A stretch of DNA of 64,000 nt from Symsagittifera roscoffensis (GCF_963678635.1 NC_087067.1:4287072-4351071); one strand, 5' to 3'; positions 19,739 to 30,349 are shown, counted from the first letter of the stretch. The notes: generated from the sequence alone by a model not told the origin. A program made the numbers and translations.

Positions 19739-20670
19739 AAGGTTTAGGATGACGGATGCAAAAGGTTGTTAAATGATTTCTATTTTCCTAAACTGTTAGT
19801 TCTTACGATTTTTTGGTTAGCTTAACCTGGGTCTATTTGTTCAGGGTTGGAGAGAAAAGTATATCGCTTCCGAAGAATGATTTTTTACTTTCTCGTGGCT
19901 AGTATAAGTTAAGGTGTTAACTTACTTAATCTTACTTAGGGGTAGTGATTGTGTTCAAGGGTTGGAGAATAGTAAATCGATCCACAAGGTTCAGGTATAA
20001 TTAGAACGCGAGTAGTTCGTTAGATACTATTTTAAACTTACTAAGTCTAAGATTTATCCTGGGTCTGGTAAGAGGGGGGGTCAAGTGAAGGATGAATAAC
20101 CGAAGTTCTTCACTGTTTATCCTAATTTGAATGATTAGTTTTGTTTAAAAATTTCTATTAGTTTTGGGTCTTTAGAAAGGGTTGGGTAGTGAATCGACGT
20201 TTGAGGTCGTTAGACACTAATTAAGTGGGTGGGGGAGAACAAAGTTGTTCTGTTTGATCCAAGGATAAGCCTTGATGATCAAATTTGAAATTTAATTAAG
20301 TAGAAAATGATTTAAGATCCAAGGATAAGCCTTGATGATCTGGTTTTAAAATTAAGTGAATTTAAGTTTTAATAAGATTTTAAATGTGTGTAAAGGAAAG
20401 ATTTAGTGTTTTGATGATATTAGTGGGTTTATGATTGCTGTTATGTTTTAGGTGATGGAGCTGGAACAACAGGATGATTTATGATTACTAACCATTTATT
20501 GTCATGCTACTAATTTTTATTTTTTTTTTTCAATAAATATTTTTCAAACATATTTTGTATATTACTGCAGAGTTTTAGGAAAACGATCTTAGATCTTTTT
20601 ATCAATCGTTATTGTATATTAATAATTTTGTTTAGCGCCTGAAATGATTTTGAAGATTAACTTCAAGGTT
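19739..20670 (-). other. Retroelement leader (5' untranslated region)
   Basis: About 0.9 kb without a credible sense frame. It contains the duplicated 25-nt hairpin (20256-20280, 20316-20340) and three loosely related GGGTTGG...AATCGA motifs (plus strand near 19847, 19960 and 20180). Retroviral packaging and dimerisation signals sit in this position, so a cis-acting RNA role is plausible. Confidence 0.5.
20256..20340 (-). repeat. Duplicated 25-nt hairpin in the leader
   Basis: An identical 25-nt string occupies 20256-20280 and 20316-20340, a 60-bp period, with the spacer also loosely repeated. Each copy folds as CAAGG-ATAAG-CCTTG with outer GATC/GATC pairs and a two-base bulge. Two identical stem-loops in a leader between PBS and gag fit a packaging or dimerisation element; this is inference. 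Confidence 0.6.
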
Positions 20671-20904
20671 TTATGTTTGCAAATGAAAATCTAAATTCAT
20701 TGCCAGTAGTATTCTAAATATAAAAGTTTGTTCTGGTTTTTGCCTAACTATCATATAGCTATATGGCAAGTTTCTACTTTGTCGTATGTCGTCTCTGGTT
20801 CGAGGTCTTCTTCCAATTTCGGGTAGTTCTGTTATGGTTCGGAATATTGGCTCTGATCTATTGAGTCGTAGAGACATTTCGATTAAATTATTGTCGTTTA
20901 ACAT
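20671..20904 (-). CDS. 77-codon ORF just after the PBS
   Basis: An ATG-started sense frame beginning 88 nt after the 5' LTR. The product has a basic middle (EIGRRPRTRDDIRQSR) and no recognised domain. It is the first ATG-led frame longer than 60 codons on the genomic RNA. It could be an upstream regulatory ORF, a short accessory protein, or the first coding exon of spliced mRNAs. No clear splice donor was identified inside it. Length alone does not exclude chance. Confidence 0.35.
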   Translation of the reverse strand: MLNDNNLIEMSLRLNRSEPIFRTITELPEIGRRPRTRDDIRQSRNLPYSYMIVRQKPEQTFIFRILLAMNLDFHLQT

Positions 20905-20972
20905 TTTGTAAATGTTTTTGTCTAATGTCTAATCTATTTTGGTTAATTCTAAGCTATTAAGGTCTTGTTCGA

Positions 20973-20989
20973 GACTTATGGTCGCACCA
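20973..20989 (-). other. Candidate primer binding site (PBS)
   Basis: Two nucleotides beyond the 5' LTR the sense strand reads TGGTGCGACCATAAG. A PBS starts with TGG, complementary to the CCA end of a tRNA. I cannot match the implied tRNA 3' end (GGTCGCACCA) to a particular tRNA with confidence. Confidence 0.65.
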
Positions 20990-20991
20990 GA

Positions 20992-21401
20992 TGAGTTAGT
21001 ACCGAGTTGGTTAACTCATAGAGTAATTTCGGATAGGGTACACCGTCTGCTCGTCACGCTATCTTATTTTCGGCCGGATAGATTCGTGCAACTTCTTAGT
21101 CTAATACCGATCCTAATCTTACTCTTATACTATCTAGTCTCAGGTTGTTTAACTAGTCTCTGCTAGGCTCAATAGATCTAGGGTATACTGGTTTATTGCG
21201 GCTGCTGAAGTGCTCGGGAGAGTCCAACTAATTTCTAAGTTAAATTCAAATCTCTCTGGTGCTGAAATTACAAGTAACTTCAGCACTTACAAATAAGTGG
21301 GTTGTTAGTTAGATGGATCATGATTGGTTAATATTAAATACTTTACATTGGTAAAATATCTAAATTATCCAATCATAAAATGTAGTTTAGATCAGGTTCC
21401 A
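20992..21401 (-). repeat. 5' LTR of giant retroelement (410 bp)
   Basis: The high-coordinate LTR. It is the promoter-bearing copy, because the element is read on the - strand. No difference from 3530-3939 was seen on reading. Its transcription start would fire away from the KCNQ exon at 21472, antisense to KCNQ through the element and possibly beyond it. Confidence 0.95.
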
Positions 21402-21405
21402 CTTG
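21402..21405. repeat. Target-site duplication CTTG (right)
   Basis: It matches CTTG at 3526-3529 and marks the insertion point, about 65-70 bp before the next KCNQ splice acceptor. Confidence 0.75.
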
Positions 21406-21471
21406 AAACCATGATTCGTTATACAAACAAAGAGGTTGCCAACAACTTGGTATTAATTGTAGTTTTTATAG

Positions 21472-21653
21472 CATGGGTTCCCACAGTAACCTGAAAGAGT
21501 CGCTGAAGATCTCGGACTCGAAGAGGTCATCGCGACAGGGCTCCATCTTCAGTCTACAGCTGGACTCGTTCCCAAACCCTTTCAGCAGTAATCCCAACTC
21601 AAGGAGAAACTCAGCCGAGTCTGAACAAGGCAAGTTGTATTTGAGAACCGATG
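21472..21653 (+). CDS. KCNQ-like: KCNQ potassium channel, C-terminal exon (third from last)
   Basis: The exon follows the acceptor TTTTTATAG (AG at 21470-21471) and ends in phase 1 at the donor GTGAAG (21654). It encodes a Ser/Arg-rich cytoplasmic stretch containing SKRSSRQGSIFSLQL and SRRNSAES, with several basophilic-kinase-like RxxS sites, and ends ...RTD. The phase joins exactly to the next exon (G|AC = Asp). By itself it is not diagnostic; it belongs to KCNQ because the frame continues into helix B. In the family this region is the variable linker between calmodulin-binding helices A and B. The branch point for this acceptor must lie in the 66 bp left between the retroelement and the exon, or inside the LTR. 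Confidence 0.75.
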
Positions 21654-21745
21654 GTGAAGTGAATAAGTACTCGCTTCTCAGGCGAAAGGTCGGTGGTTTC
21701 GAAACTTACTGTGATCCGTGCTGATTGCCTGTACATACCTGTAAG

Positions 21746-22132
21746 CACCAGCGGAATTAGGGGGTGGACGCCCCCTTCAGGGATTCGATTCCCTGCCGAC
21801 AATTTTAAAATCTCCATTTTTGGCTGATGAACCCTAAATTTTTTTCTAAATAGCCTTCGGCGCCAATATATACTTAATTTTTGGGGGAAGCGCGCACCAA
21901 AAAATTTTCCTTAAAGTGCCCAAAACGCCTTTTTTGGCCTGTTTTTTTTTAATTTTGCCTGCGGCGCAGAAAATTTGGTCAAAATAAGGTCTTTATAATG
22001 ATTAGTGTGAGCTCGGAAAATCAATTTGGTAGACCTAAAGAAAAAGAATTAAAAACAAAAAAAAGTCGACAAAATTTCATTTTTTTTTCGAAAATTGCCC
22101 CCCCCCTCGAGAAAATCTTAGATCCTCCCCTG
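21746..22132 (+). mobile_element. hAT-like MITE, copy A, in KCNQ intron
   Basis: 387 bp with imperfect terminal inverted repeats: left CACCAGCGGAATTAG, right reading inward CAGGGGAGGATCTAA. Flanking octamers CCTGTAAG and CCTATAAA (6 of 8 identical) look like a decayed 8-bp duplication, as made by hAT transposases. It has G-rich subterminal tracts and no transposase. A related copy in the opposite orientation is at about 22760-23038. Confidence 0.6.
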
Positions 22133-22252
22133 CCTATAAATGGTCTCAAAAAAATTTCACATAAAACGTACTCTAAATGCTGCACTAAAAGTTTTGGGGC
22201 CTGGAGTTGTTTCAGATTTTTTTTACATTTACAAATTATACTTTGATTTCAG

Positions 22253-22448
22253 ACGAGGAAAGTCAGATGCTTACTAAGTTGCGGCCTTGTCACAAAGTGG
22301 CTATTCGTTTTGTCCGCAAACTGAAATATTTTGTCTACCGACGCAAATTCAGAGAGGCTCTCAAACCCTACGATGTAAAAGATGTCATTGAACAGTACGC
22401 GGCAGGACACGTTGAACTCCTATCTAGGGTCAAAGAGATCCAGCAAAG
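22253..22448 (+). CDS. KCNQ-like: KCNQ exon encoding calmodulin-binding helix B and helix C
   Basis: The acceptor is TTTGATTTCAG (AG 22251-22252) and the donor AAAG|GTCAGG (GT 22449). It encodes a basic amphipathic helix, [17 protein letters not shown], followed by the family signature [17 protein letters not shown] and [11 protein letters not shown]. In KCNQ channels these are the proximal calmodulin-binding helix B and the coiled-coil helix C, which set gating and PIP2 sensitivity. The near-invariant [11 protein letters not shown] makes the assignment secure. Translated straight on past the donor the frame would stay open to 22563, but the next exon restores the conserved R(I/V)D..VG sequence, so the donor is used. 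Confidence 0.95.
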
Positions 22449-22759
22449 GTCAGGTCCAGCAAAAGTCTTTCCCTTATTTCAATTAGAAGGCAAATCGTTC
22501 ACGTTTTATGAGTTTTTTTCACGTATAGTTAATCGGAAACCAGCATTTCAGGCGCTCAACTGAAAGAATAAGCTTACCTTCAGTATCTAGATTTCAATTG
22601 ATTTGCGGTCAGATCCAGTTTGTCTCTTTTAAAATCATACAAATGAAACATGTTTCGTAGTTTTTATTGCTTTTGGATAATATTGCGGATCGTTTTGGGT
22701 TTCTAACAGTCACTTTTTAGGTTTTGAGCATTGGGTTTCTTAGGATTTTTTCTTTTTTA

Positions 22760-23038
22760 AACGAGTGCATCTAGGATTATCTCGAGGGGGGGGACGAATT
22801 TTCAAAAAAAAAAAAATTTTGTCGATTTTTTATATAAGGTTGATTAAATGGGCTCTCCCAAATCACTTAAAGGGCCCCATTTTGACCAAATTTTAGAAAA
22901 TTTTACTGTCGGTCAGCCAAAATTGGATTCTCTTAAATAGTACCCTTTGGGTCGGCAGTGGTTCGAATGCCTGAGAAAAAGAGACGTCCACCCCCACCAA
23001 CACCCCCACCCCCGCCCCCACCACTAAATCAATCCCTG
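22760..23038 (-). mobile_element. hAT-like MITE, copy B, inverted relative to copy A
   Basis: The left part (ATCTAGGATTATCTCGAGG) corresponds to the right end of copy A reversed. The middle matches A reversed (GGTCAAAAT and GTCGAC-like motifs). The right end reads CTAAATCAATCCCTG, i.e. CAGGGATTGATTTAG on the other strand. The CCACCCCC repeats near 22990-23020 have expanded. No clear target duplication. Confidence 0.5.
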
Positions 23039-23091
23039 AATTTAGAGATAATTTTTAGGGTTTTGAAGAATAATTTTTAAGTTTTATTTAG

Positions 23092-23641
23092 AATTGACAT
23101 TGTGGTTGGAATAAAAGACAAAAAGAAACAATCGGAAACTAAAATGACAGTTGCTTCTCGGATTGTGAAACTCGAGAGTCAAATCACGTACTTGGAGCGA
23201 AAGCTGGACCACCTCATAAACGTGTACAGGAAAGATCAAATGCGATACAAACGAACAGACACTGCGAACTCAAACCACGAGGACGAAGAACCCACTGCAA
23301 ACCCGATTCACAACCCGAGCAGTCTGCCAAGTTCGGCTCCTCCCACTCAAAATGTAGCGGCCAATCAACTGTTAACTCCTTGCAACCAACGTGAAGACTT
23401 AAAAAGCAGCACGATGAGCATGAATTTCCTAAGTCCCGACCGAGGCAGATTCGAGAGCCACCGAGTGAAAAACAGGTCCTCCTCACAGCCGACTTCACTT
23501 GAAAACTTGAGAATCATTCCCGACAACTCAGCTCGTAGTGAAGTTGCGAGATGCTCGCTGCAGTCTGACAAAAAATCGTCGCTTCTCCCGCTGAGGGCGA
23601 CCAGCATCAAAATCCCCTCATTTCTAGACAGAAACAAATAA
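23092..23641 (+). CDS. KCNQ-like: KCNQ terminal exon: tetramerisation coiled coil and C-tail
   Basis: The acceptor GTTTTATTTAG (AG 23090-23091) joins to the previous exon to give ...QQR-IDIVVG, equivalent to the conserved R(V/L)DQ(I/T)(V/L)G of KCNQ channels. Next comes a heptad helix (ASRIVKLESQITYLERKLDHL), the helix D subunit-assembly domain that tetramerises KCNQ subunits. A long polar, Ser/Pro/Asn-rich tail ends at TAA (23639-23641). The tail is not recognisably similar to vertebrate paralogues, so I cannot assign KCNQ1 versus KCNQ2-5 type. The polyadenylation signal follows 10 nt later. The six membrane segments and pore must be encoded upstream of the window. Confidence 0.92.
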
Positions 23642-23650
23642 TCAAACTGC

Positions 23651-23656
23651 AATAAA
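23651..23656 (+). terminator. KCNQ polyadenylation signal AATAAA
   Basis: A canonical AATAAA only 9 nt after the KCNQ stop codon. If used, the 3' UTR would be very short. Further AATAAA hexamers occur near 24090-24110. Confidence 0.5.
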
Positions 23657-26600
23657 ACTAAAACTTGTATTTAAAAAACTGAAAAATGGAAACAAATTGA
23701 TAATTTAATTCTTAAAATTGCTTCGAAACTAATTTTTTTTATAGTTTACGAGAATCATTGTAAAAAAATGAAGGTTCTTTTGGTTGCAAGATTTGAAGGC
23801 AAAATTTAGTTTCTAAAGTTATCTTTTCATCAAAACAGGAAAACTGGCATCTAGAAACGTTTTAAATTATGTTTCATTCAAACGATTTTTAAACCTGTTT
23901 CATTCAAACCATAGAGATAAAATATAGTTTTTTTTGCACAAGCGAAGTGTATATTACATTTTTCAGAGCTTTCGCTGATGCGAAATTGCTTTAAAATTTA
24001 TTAATTTTGGCTTTGCGTACTTGTATTGCAAATTAATGAACGAAAAATTACTAAAATGTCACTTTGTCTCAATCAAAATCTCGTAGGTCATAGTAATAAA
24101 ATTAATAAAAAATTGTAAAAAACTGAACTTTTCACTTTTTGCATTGATTTTCTTCCATCAATTTTCGGAGCTACATTTTGTTTATAAAAACTGTTTTTAT
24201 AACATGTTGAATATTCTGTCGCCTTCTTTGCTCCTTATTGCTGTCTGCAGTTTTTCAATTTCTGTGAAAGGAAAATAAGAATAAAGCTCAAAAAGAACTA
24301 TTTTTTTTGCATCAAATAATTTACTGTGTACAAGTAGGTTCAAATGAAAATACCAACTCTGCCTAGGATCAGCCACAGGCATTCGCCAATATGATGCTAA
24401 CCCTAACTTCTAGCTGTTTTATTTTTTTTTCGTCTTTTAAGTCACCACTGGTAACAGTAACGGATTTTTACCAAATCTTTGACCAGATAACTTGGAAAAA
24501 ACACAAGATAACCTAATTTAGCCGAAAATTAAACTAAAACTCGCTCGTTTTGCTATGGAAAATTGCTAATCGCAGAGATGTTTAAAAATATCTTTAGGGT
24601 GTTCATTAAGAAATTCCATGATAACGCTTAGTTTAAAAGTAAAGAAGTAAAGAGCACACTTCTCTCAACGCAGGTGGTTTGTGTAAGATCTTTTTTCAAA
24701 TTTTTTCAAAACAATATCGGGTAAACCTTTGTTATCAATGATGTAGCAGCAGCAGTCTCAAACCCTGCGAGCTCAGCAATTGAACCCATATCGGTTTTCA
24801 ATTGCAAGTTTATTTGCAAGTACCTTGAAAGTAAAAAAAAATCAGTTGGATGCTCTATTGAATCTATTTTGAAGCATTGGTTTGACACCTGTATCGCTAT
24901 AATGAATAGAACTAGCTGAAATTGGTTTGACAAGATTCAGGCCGTTCAAATTGCGAGTTTTCATAGCTCTTCCTTTACCTCTTTGAACATTTCAAACAAA
25001 TCTAAGAAGAGCTTGCTGGAAATACTTTTGCAATCATCTGGTTCAGAACACAATCACGCTATCTTTTGAAAAGTTTTTTGCTTGCAATTCATTTTGCATT
25101 TTTAACTAGTTTGGTTTAAGCATTCGTATATGAAAACACCATGCCAAATGATTGATTTTATGTAACTATTCTAAGAATCATAAGCAGATGCTTACAGTGA
25201 AACACGTATCTGAGGTTACAAAAAAGTCTACAATTTATTAATAGTTTGAAATGATATTCTTACAAGGGTCGGAACTATTTTTTTTTCATCAACCAACGTT
25301 CCTACAAATTATCCTAACATTACTAATCGAAATTTTGTTAGCATATTTTGCTAGCTAAAACAGAAAAATGCTGTTGCAATTTTTAATTAAGTTAACTCAT
25401 AATTTTTGTTTTAACGATGTTTTAAATAGGGCAAGTTAAATTGATCTAGTCGCTCACTGGAAAAACAGTAGGAGAATATTTATTCTTTTTTTTCATCATG
25501 GATTTTTCATCTGAAAAAAAGTCAGACTTTTACAAGGAATGTGTAATTCTTTGATGTAAACGAGAACCAAAAAAAGGACCCAAGAAAATTACTTGAAAAA
25601 CAACATGAATCACTCACATAATTTTGAAGTTGAATCATCCTGCTACACAAATTAGCTTCTGCCTGTTGCAATTATCTTCATTACATCAAATGATAAGCCA
25701 CGCACACCAAAACGTTTCAATTTCAAGAATAAAAACCGGTGATTTACTGCATCAAAAACTTTTTCAGATAAATAAAACAGGCAGATGGTTTTTTTCCTTT
25801 TGTAATTTAGCCTTGTAGTTAATTAAGCGAAAGCTCCACCTCACCACTTACAGAAAACTGTTTTACAAAAGCAAAACTGACGCTCAGCGAAAAGGCAACT
25901 CTGAATGTTCCGACAGCCCTTTAGCGGGTCTCGACTATTTTTTTTGCAAAAAGATTTTCGATGAAATATTAATTTCGAATTCTTGAACTGTGTTTTGTAT
26001 CCAAACAAACAAAATGAAACGAGTAGATACCACAGTGATGTAAGTGTCATACGACTGTTAAATTATATAAACTTTACAACTCACGATACGCTTTTAATAT
26101 TAAGGATAGGAGTCGCAAAAACTATCCATTAGTACTTTCCATAGCGTCCGAGGAGATGAAAGAAGAACAAATTTCTTGACCATCAGTTGTCCAATCAAAA
26201 ACTTCTTACTAAGTCTGTAAGTGCAGTCGGAAGATTTAAGAATTTAACCTGATATTCGATCAGTCTTGTTTTTTTTTCTAAATCCAGATATTGGTATTAA
26301 GCCTTCAAAGCTCTCAGTTTTTTGAAGAAACTGACAAACTATTTTTTTCCAGTCAAACTTTTGATTTGTTCATTAGCTTATTTTGGTGCTAATTTCTAAA
26401 ATGATTAAAGAGCTTTTTTGTCCTATTGCAGATTTAAAACCACAAATATAATAGAAAGAATTCGTTTTTTGGAAGTTTTGCCTTTTTTCAAAAATTTCCA
26501 CCCAGTGCCCCAGCCCTTCAGACAGCAGGTTTTGAGCGCGTAATCGCTACTCACCGTTCAGCTCACCATTCAATTTGGCAATATCAATTCCATTCAACGA

Positions 26601-26948
26601 ATGTGAGGTGATACTAGGATTGACCGTTGTTTGATGTCTTTTTTGATGGCCGATAATCAATTCTAACGCATTTGAACTATAAAAAAAACAGAGCCTAAAA
26701 ACCCAATTAATGTTGAGTCACTGTGTTGTGATTGATAAAGATGCTCCAGGTCATGGATATCAAAAAAAAACAATTTGGCTTCAACAATAAAGCCGATGGG
26801 TCTTATGGGGATTGTTAGTCAAGCATTTTTGTCGTAGATAAAATGAATGCAATTGAATGACTAGAATTGTTGATCCACAGATGTCAACCCGGGCAAAAAG
26901 TTTTTACTTCAGATTGACGTTCTAAAATTTGAATTTATACACAAAGTT
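23657..26948. other. Intergenic stretch without recognised features
   Basis: AT-rich DNA with homopolymer A/T runs and only short chance frames. No exon, tRNA, repeat pair or transposon end was recognised apart from alternative AATAAA motifs near 24090-24110. Confidence 0.5.
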
Positions 26949-27770
26949 TCAATAAATGTCAAATTTTGATGTCGTTTTAAGACAAAAATTTTGTGGCAAA
27001 ATTGTAACACTGCAAAATTGTAACGAAGTATAAGGTAATGTTCCGATTTTCAAAAGAGAAGCCGTTTTGTCTGGCACACCCAGGTTTTTGCGCAAAAAAT
27101 AACGAGTACAAGCTACAAGAGAGGCAAAATATTGGGCCACTTCGTCGGTTTTAAGGGTTGGTTCCGGCAATTGTGAGGCACATAAATATGCCAATGTTTA
27201 TGACTTCCTGTTTCGCGAATATAAGATACAAGGAAATGAGTATGCTCGAAACCCGAATGGGATCAAAGATTCATAAGTTTCCGTTCACGTTGTCGAAATT
27301 GAGGCTTTACAATAAGCTCGGAGGGAAAAATTTCCGAAATACCAAATCTTTGCGGCAGATATCGAGCCAGCAGTTCTTATTGAACAAGAGCGAAGAAAAA
27401 GTTTTTATGTCGACACCCTTTAAACGAAACCCTACAAGAGATGATAGGAAAAAAAGAGCAAAAGCTGGATTTTTTGGTTGACGATTCCTTTCTTACAATG
27501 GAAAGCTTAGAACAGCTTGATCTCAGTGTCCTGTGACTGGATAAAGCCAGAGACTATTACGTCGGTGAGGTTGTGGTATTCAACGCTTTCTGCCTTGAAA
27601 TGATCCAGACACTTTCAAAGAAAGGCATCAACGATTAAGCTTTGTTTCAAACAGCTGACATCAAACACAAACACAGCGTCTTGCAAATCATCCGAAAACC
27701 AGAATGACCGATTTGCACTCCGCTGGCTTGAAATGACCGGACTGCGGCGATTTGTAGCTTGATAAATCCA
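26949..27770 (-). pseudogene. Decayed coding relic, family unrecognised
   Basis: On the - strand, segments of protein-like sequence appear in different frames. One at 27590-27770 includes FWFSDDLQDAVFVFDVSC. After a frameshift another reads KAESVEYHNLTDVIVSGFIQ. A further one near 26990-27190 includes LPEPTLKTDEVAQYF and KNLGVPDKTASLLK. Stops and frameshifts separate them. Composition and length look like a former gene or transposon ORF rather than chance AT-rich frames. I do not recognise the family. An overlapping + strand frame (27158-27481) is likely the shadow. Confidence 0.3.
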
Positions 27771-29271
27771 ATTTTTCAAGTATAAACACTGAAGCTCATT
27801 TAAAATGTGTCTAAGTGAGCATCTTTCAAAATCGAAACCGTTTCTAGATAGTTTACATAAATAATTGTCTTCATATTTACCGCGTTAATTTTCGACAGTT
27901 TCTTTTTGACAAATACATACATATATATTGACTATATTTTGTAAATTTTTTACAAATTATTCTGTATTTTGAATATAAACACATCCCATAGAAATTGCCG
28001 GGACATTGAAAATATGGAAAAAAGTCCAGCAGTTTTAATGATTGAATTTATGTCGGATTTTTTTGGCTCGCAAAAGCGTAATACAGATTTCAATTGCATT
28101 GGCCAAACTAAGATTGCAATCGATTATAATCGATTTTTACACAGAATTTCAACTAGTAGAAAATTGATTGTATGTAACCCAATAAGGCATTAAATTCGAT
28201 AAAATAGAGATTTTGTACAGTTCAAAAAAATCAATTATAAAGTCTAGATAATGAATTATTCTTGCAGTATAAATCTGAACAGATTCTGAATAAACCTGAA
28301 AACAATCTGTATAAAATCAATAACAATTGATTGCAATAGGTTATTCTTTTAGAAAACTTAAAGGTTTCATTTAAATTGTTGATTGCAATGCGTTTTGACT
28401 GAATTGTTTAAAAAGCGGATCAAATTAATCGCCTTAATGGCTAGATTTAAAAATCAACAATATCAATTTTCATTTATAATAATCCACTGTATCTATTTTT
28501 TTCACTTTACCGAGATGCAAGTAAATATGCAAAAATCAACTCACACAAATTCGTACAGGTAAACGTTTAAATGTTTATATTCTTGAATTCAAGTAACTTC
28601 TAAATTTTATCTCACAAGTTTATTGCAGAGTGAAGCTTAGCTAGCGTTTTAACAGGTAGGTGAACTTTTTGCAACAGGCGACCATTCTTAACATGCCACA
28701 ATTCGATGGCGAGTTCATTGGCAAGTAGCGATCGCTTGCTCCGCTGCGCTTACATTCGGCACGAGAAGAATAGTTAGCGTAAATCAATGTTTGACTCTTA
28801 ATCTATAGTTAGGGATTGTCGCTTGTTCCAAATGACGCTTGTTACGAATTGTCACCTGTTCGAATTATCGCCTAACGGTACGATCAGAAGGTGTTTTTTG
28901 GTGAAATTTTGAAAAAAAATCGAATTTACACATTCGAGTTATGTAGAAATTTTTGCAAACATTTGCACGATCTGAAACAAAATAAAGAATACACCACTAA
29001 AACATTTAAATAATAGAAACCTGTAGCAATTTGTCATCAAAAATGGCTTTTTTCTGAAGAAATGCTATTCATACAATTTTCATGTATGAAAATTAAACAT
29101 GAAATTGAGATAAAAAACTTTTATCTCTTTTTGATTGCAAACTGTTTGTGCTGAGATGAACATTTCACAGAAAAATATTTGTTTTTTAAATACAAAATTT
29201 ATTACTTTGTGTTTATAATGCAGTCCAGTATAACGTAGAGTTTCGTCAACAACAAATCCAAATAGCAAGGG
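27771..29271. other. Intergenic stretch without recognised features
   Basis: AT-rich sequence with chance ORFs of 60-80 codons. No conserved motif, tRNA or tandem repeat was seen. Confidence 0.5.
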
Positions 29272-29872
29272 TAGCCGGTTACTGTGCAAGTAGCACAGAA
29301 TTTTCTGACCATATCCCCTTTTAAAACAGAACAATTTGATTTAACGAGGTGTGATAAAAGCATCTAACGTAAAACTTAAAAACAGGCATATAACACTCGT
29401 AAAAATAGCAAACTGAAAAATGAGGGCTGGAAAAAATGACTAAAAAACAAAAAAAAACCATAGCAAATAAAAAGTCAATTTTTTTGCAGAAGGTTTTTAA
29501 TTTTTTCAAGTTTTTGATTATCAATTTGGCAGTAAAAAAACTTGAAAACAATACTGCTTGCGTAAAATTAAGTTTTCAGGGCTTAAAATAGGCTTCTTTA
29601 AACATTTGCAAGCATGCTCGCTCGCTTTAATCGCTCGAAATTGAACTAAAAATCAAAAATTTAAGACCAGTACTGCTTGACCAGTTTTGTTTTGCTTGAT
29701 TGGGAAAACTTTTTAGAAAATTATGGTGTCGTTCAGATCACGATTAAAAGAACTTCAATTTAGCTTTCCACTTGAACCGATTTAAAAATTTGGTACCTGA
29801 TTTTGCGTGAAAAACAAAAAAAAATAAAATATCCGAATACAAAATGCTCCCCGTTCATTAAACGGTCGGAAC
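29272..29872 (+). repeat. Dispersed repeat family D1, copy b
   Basis: It starts with TAGCCGGTTACTGTGCAAGT and shares ordered blocks with 1954-2644, including GATTTTGCGTG and a final GGTCGGAAC. Divergence and indels indicate old copies. Confidence 0.6.
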
Positions 29873-30349
29873 AGCAAGCAAAACTGTTTTGTATAAAGCG
29901 TATAACGTTTTTCGTTATATATGCTAAGATACACCTACTTCTGTAAAAATTGGGAAATTATCACAAATATAAGTAAACACTCTCTAGCCATATACAAGAA
30001 GTTAGATTTTTTATATAGTTCTGTGTGAAAACCTGAAAATTAGTTTACAAGGCAAACATTACCAATTTCATTTCATCTGTGTGTTAACTGCAATTAAACT
30101 CTGATTTTTCAGTTTTAAAAAACCCATGATTGTTTTTTAAAACTCAAATCTTAGTAATCTTTCATATATTTGAATGCGGGCTTCACTATCTCGCCATGTT
30201 TAAGCTTTTTCAACGCAGTATTTTTGCATGTTCAACAAAAGAATTTTTTCACGTTTAAGCTATATCGTATTTTGCAATGATTAAGTTTTTTTTTTCAATT
30301 TTCCAGTTTAAATTCAGTGTTTATTTCATAAAGTTTGAAATTAGCAACC

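Larger units (their letters stand above)
3530..21401 (-). mobile_element. Giant Ty3/gypsy-like env-bearing LTR retroelement, 17.9 kb
   Basis: The element is bounded by apparently identical 410-bp LTRs and a CTTG duplication. Sense order is 5' LTR, PBS, leader, 77-aa ORF, 155-aa ORF, gag-pro-RT-RNase H (2354 codons), 47-aa ORF, 62-aa membrane ORF, 378-codon ATG-less frame, 872-aa glycoprotein, 601-aa ORF, 3' LTR. Typical Ty3/gypsy elements are 5-9 kb, so this one is about twice as long. All large frames are free of stops. No second LTR pair was seen inside, which argues against nesting. The sense strand is visibly rich in A and poor in G. The element lies antisense in a KCNQ intron. The integrase core is missing (see the gag-pol entry), so this copy may depend on an enzyme from elsewhere. 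Confidence 0.93.

Noticed and set aside
3530..21401. Classification as BEL/Pao because of the glycoprotein type
   Set aside because: The RT motif YLDD, the RNase H ending LPDTLSR and the GPY/F-like tail fit Ty3/gypsy.
22449..22563. Extension of the KCNQ helix C frame past the donor
   Set aside because: Splicing to 23092 restores the conserved R-I-D-x-V-V-G sequence and the coiled coil, whereas the extension has no family similarity.
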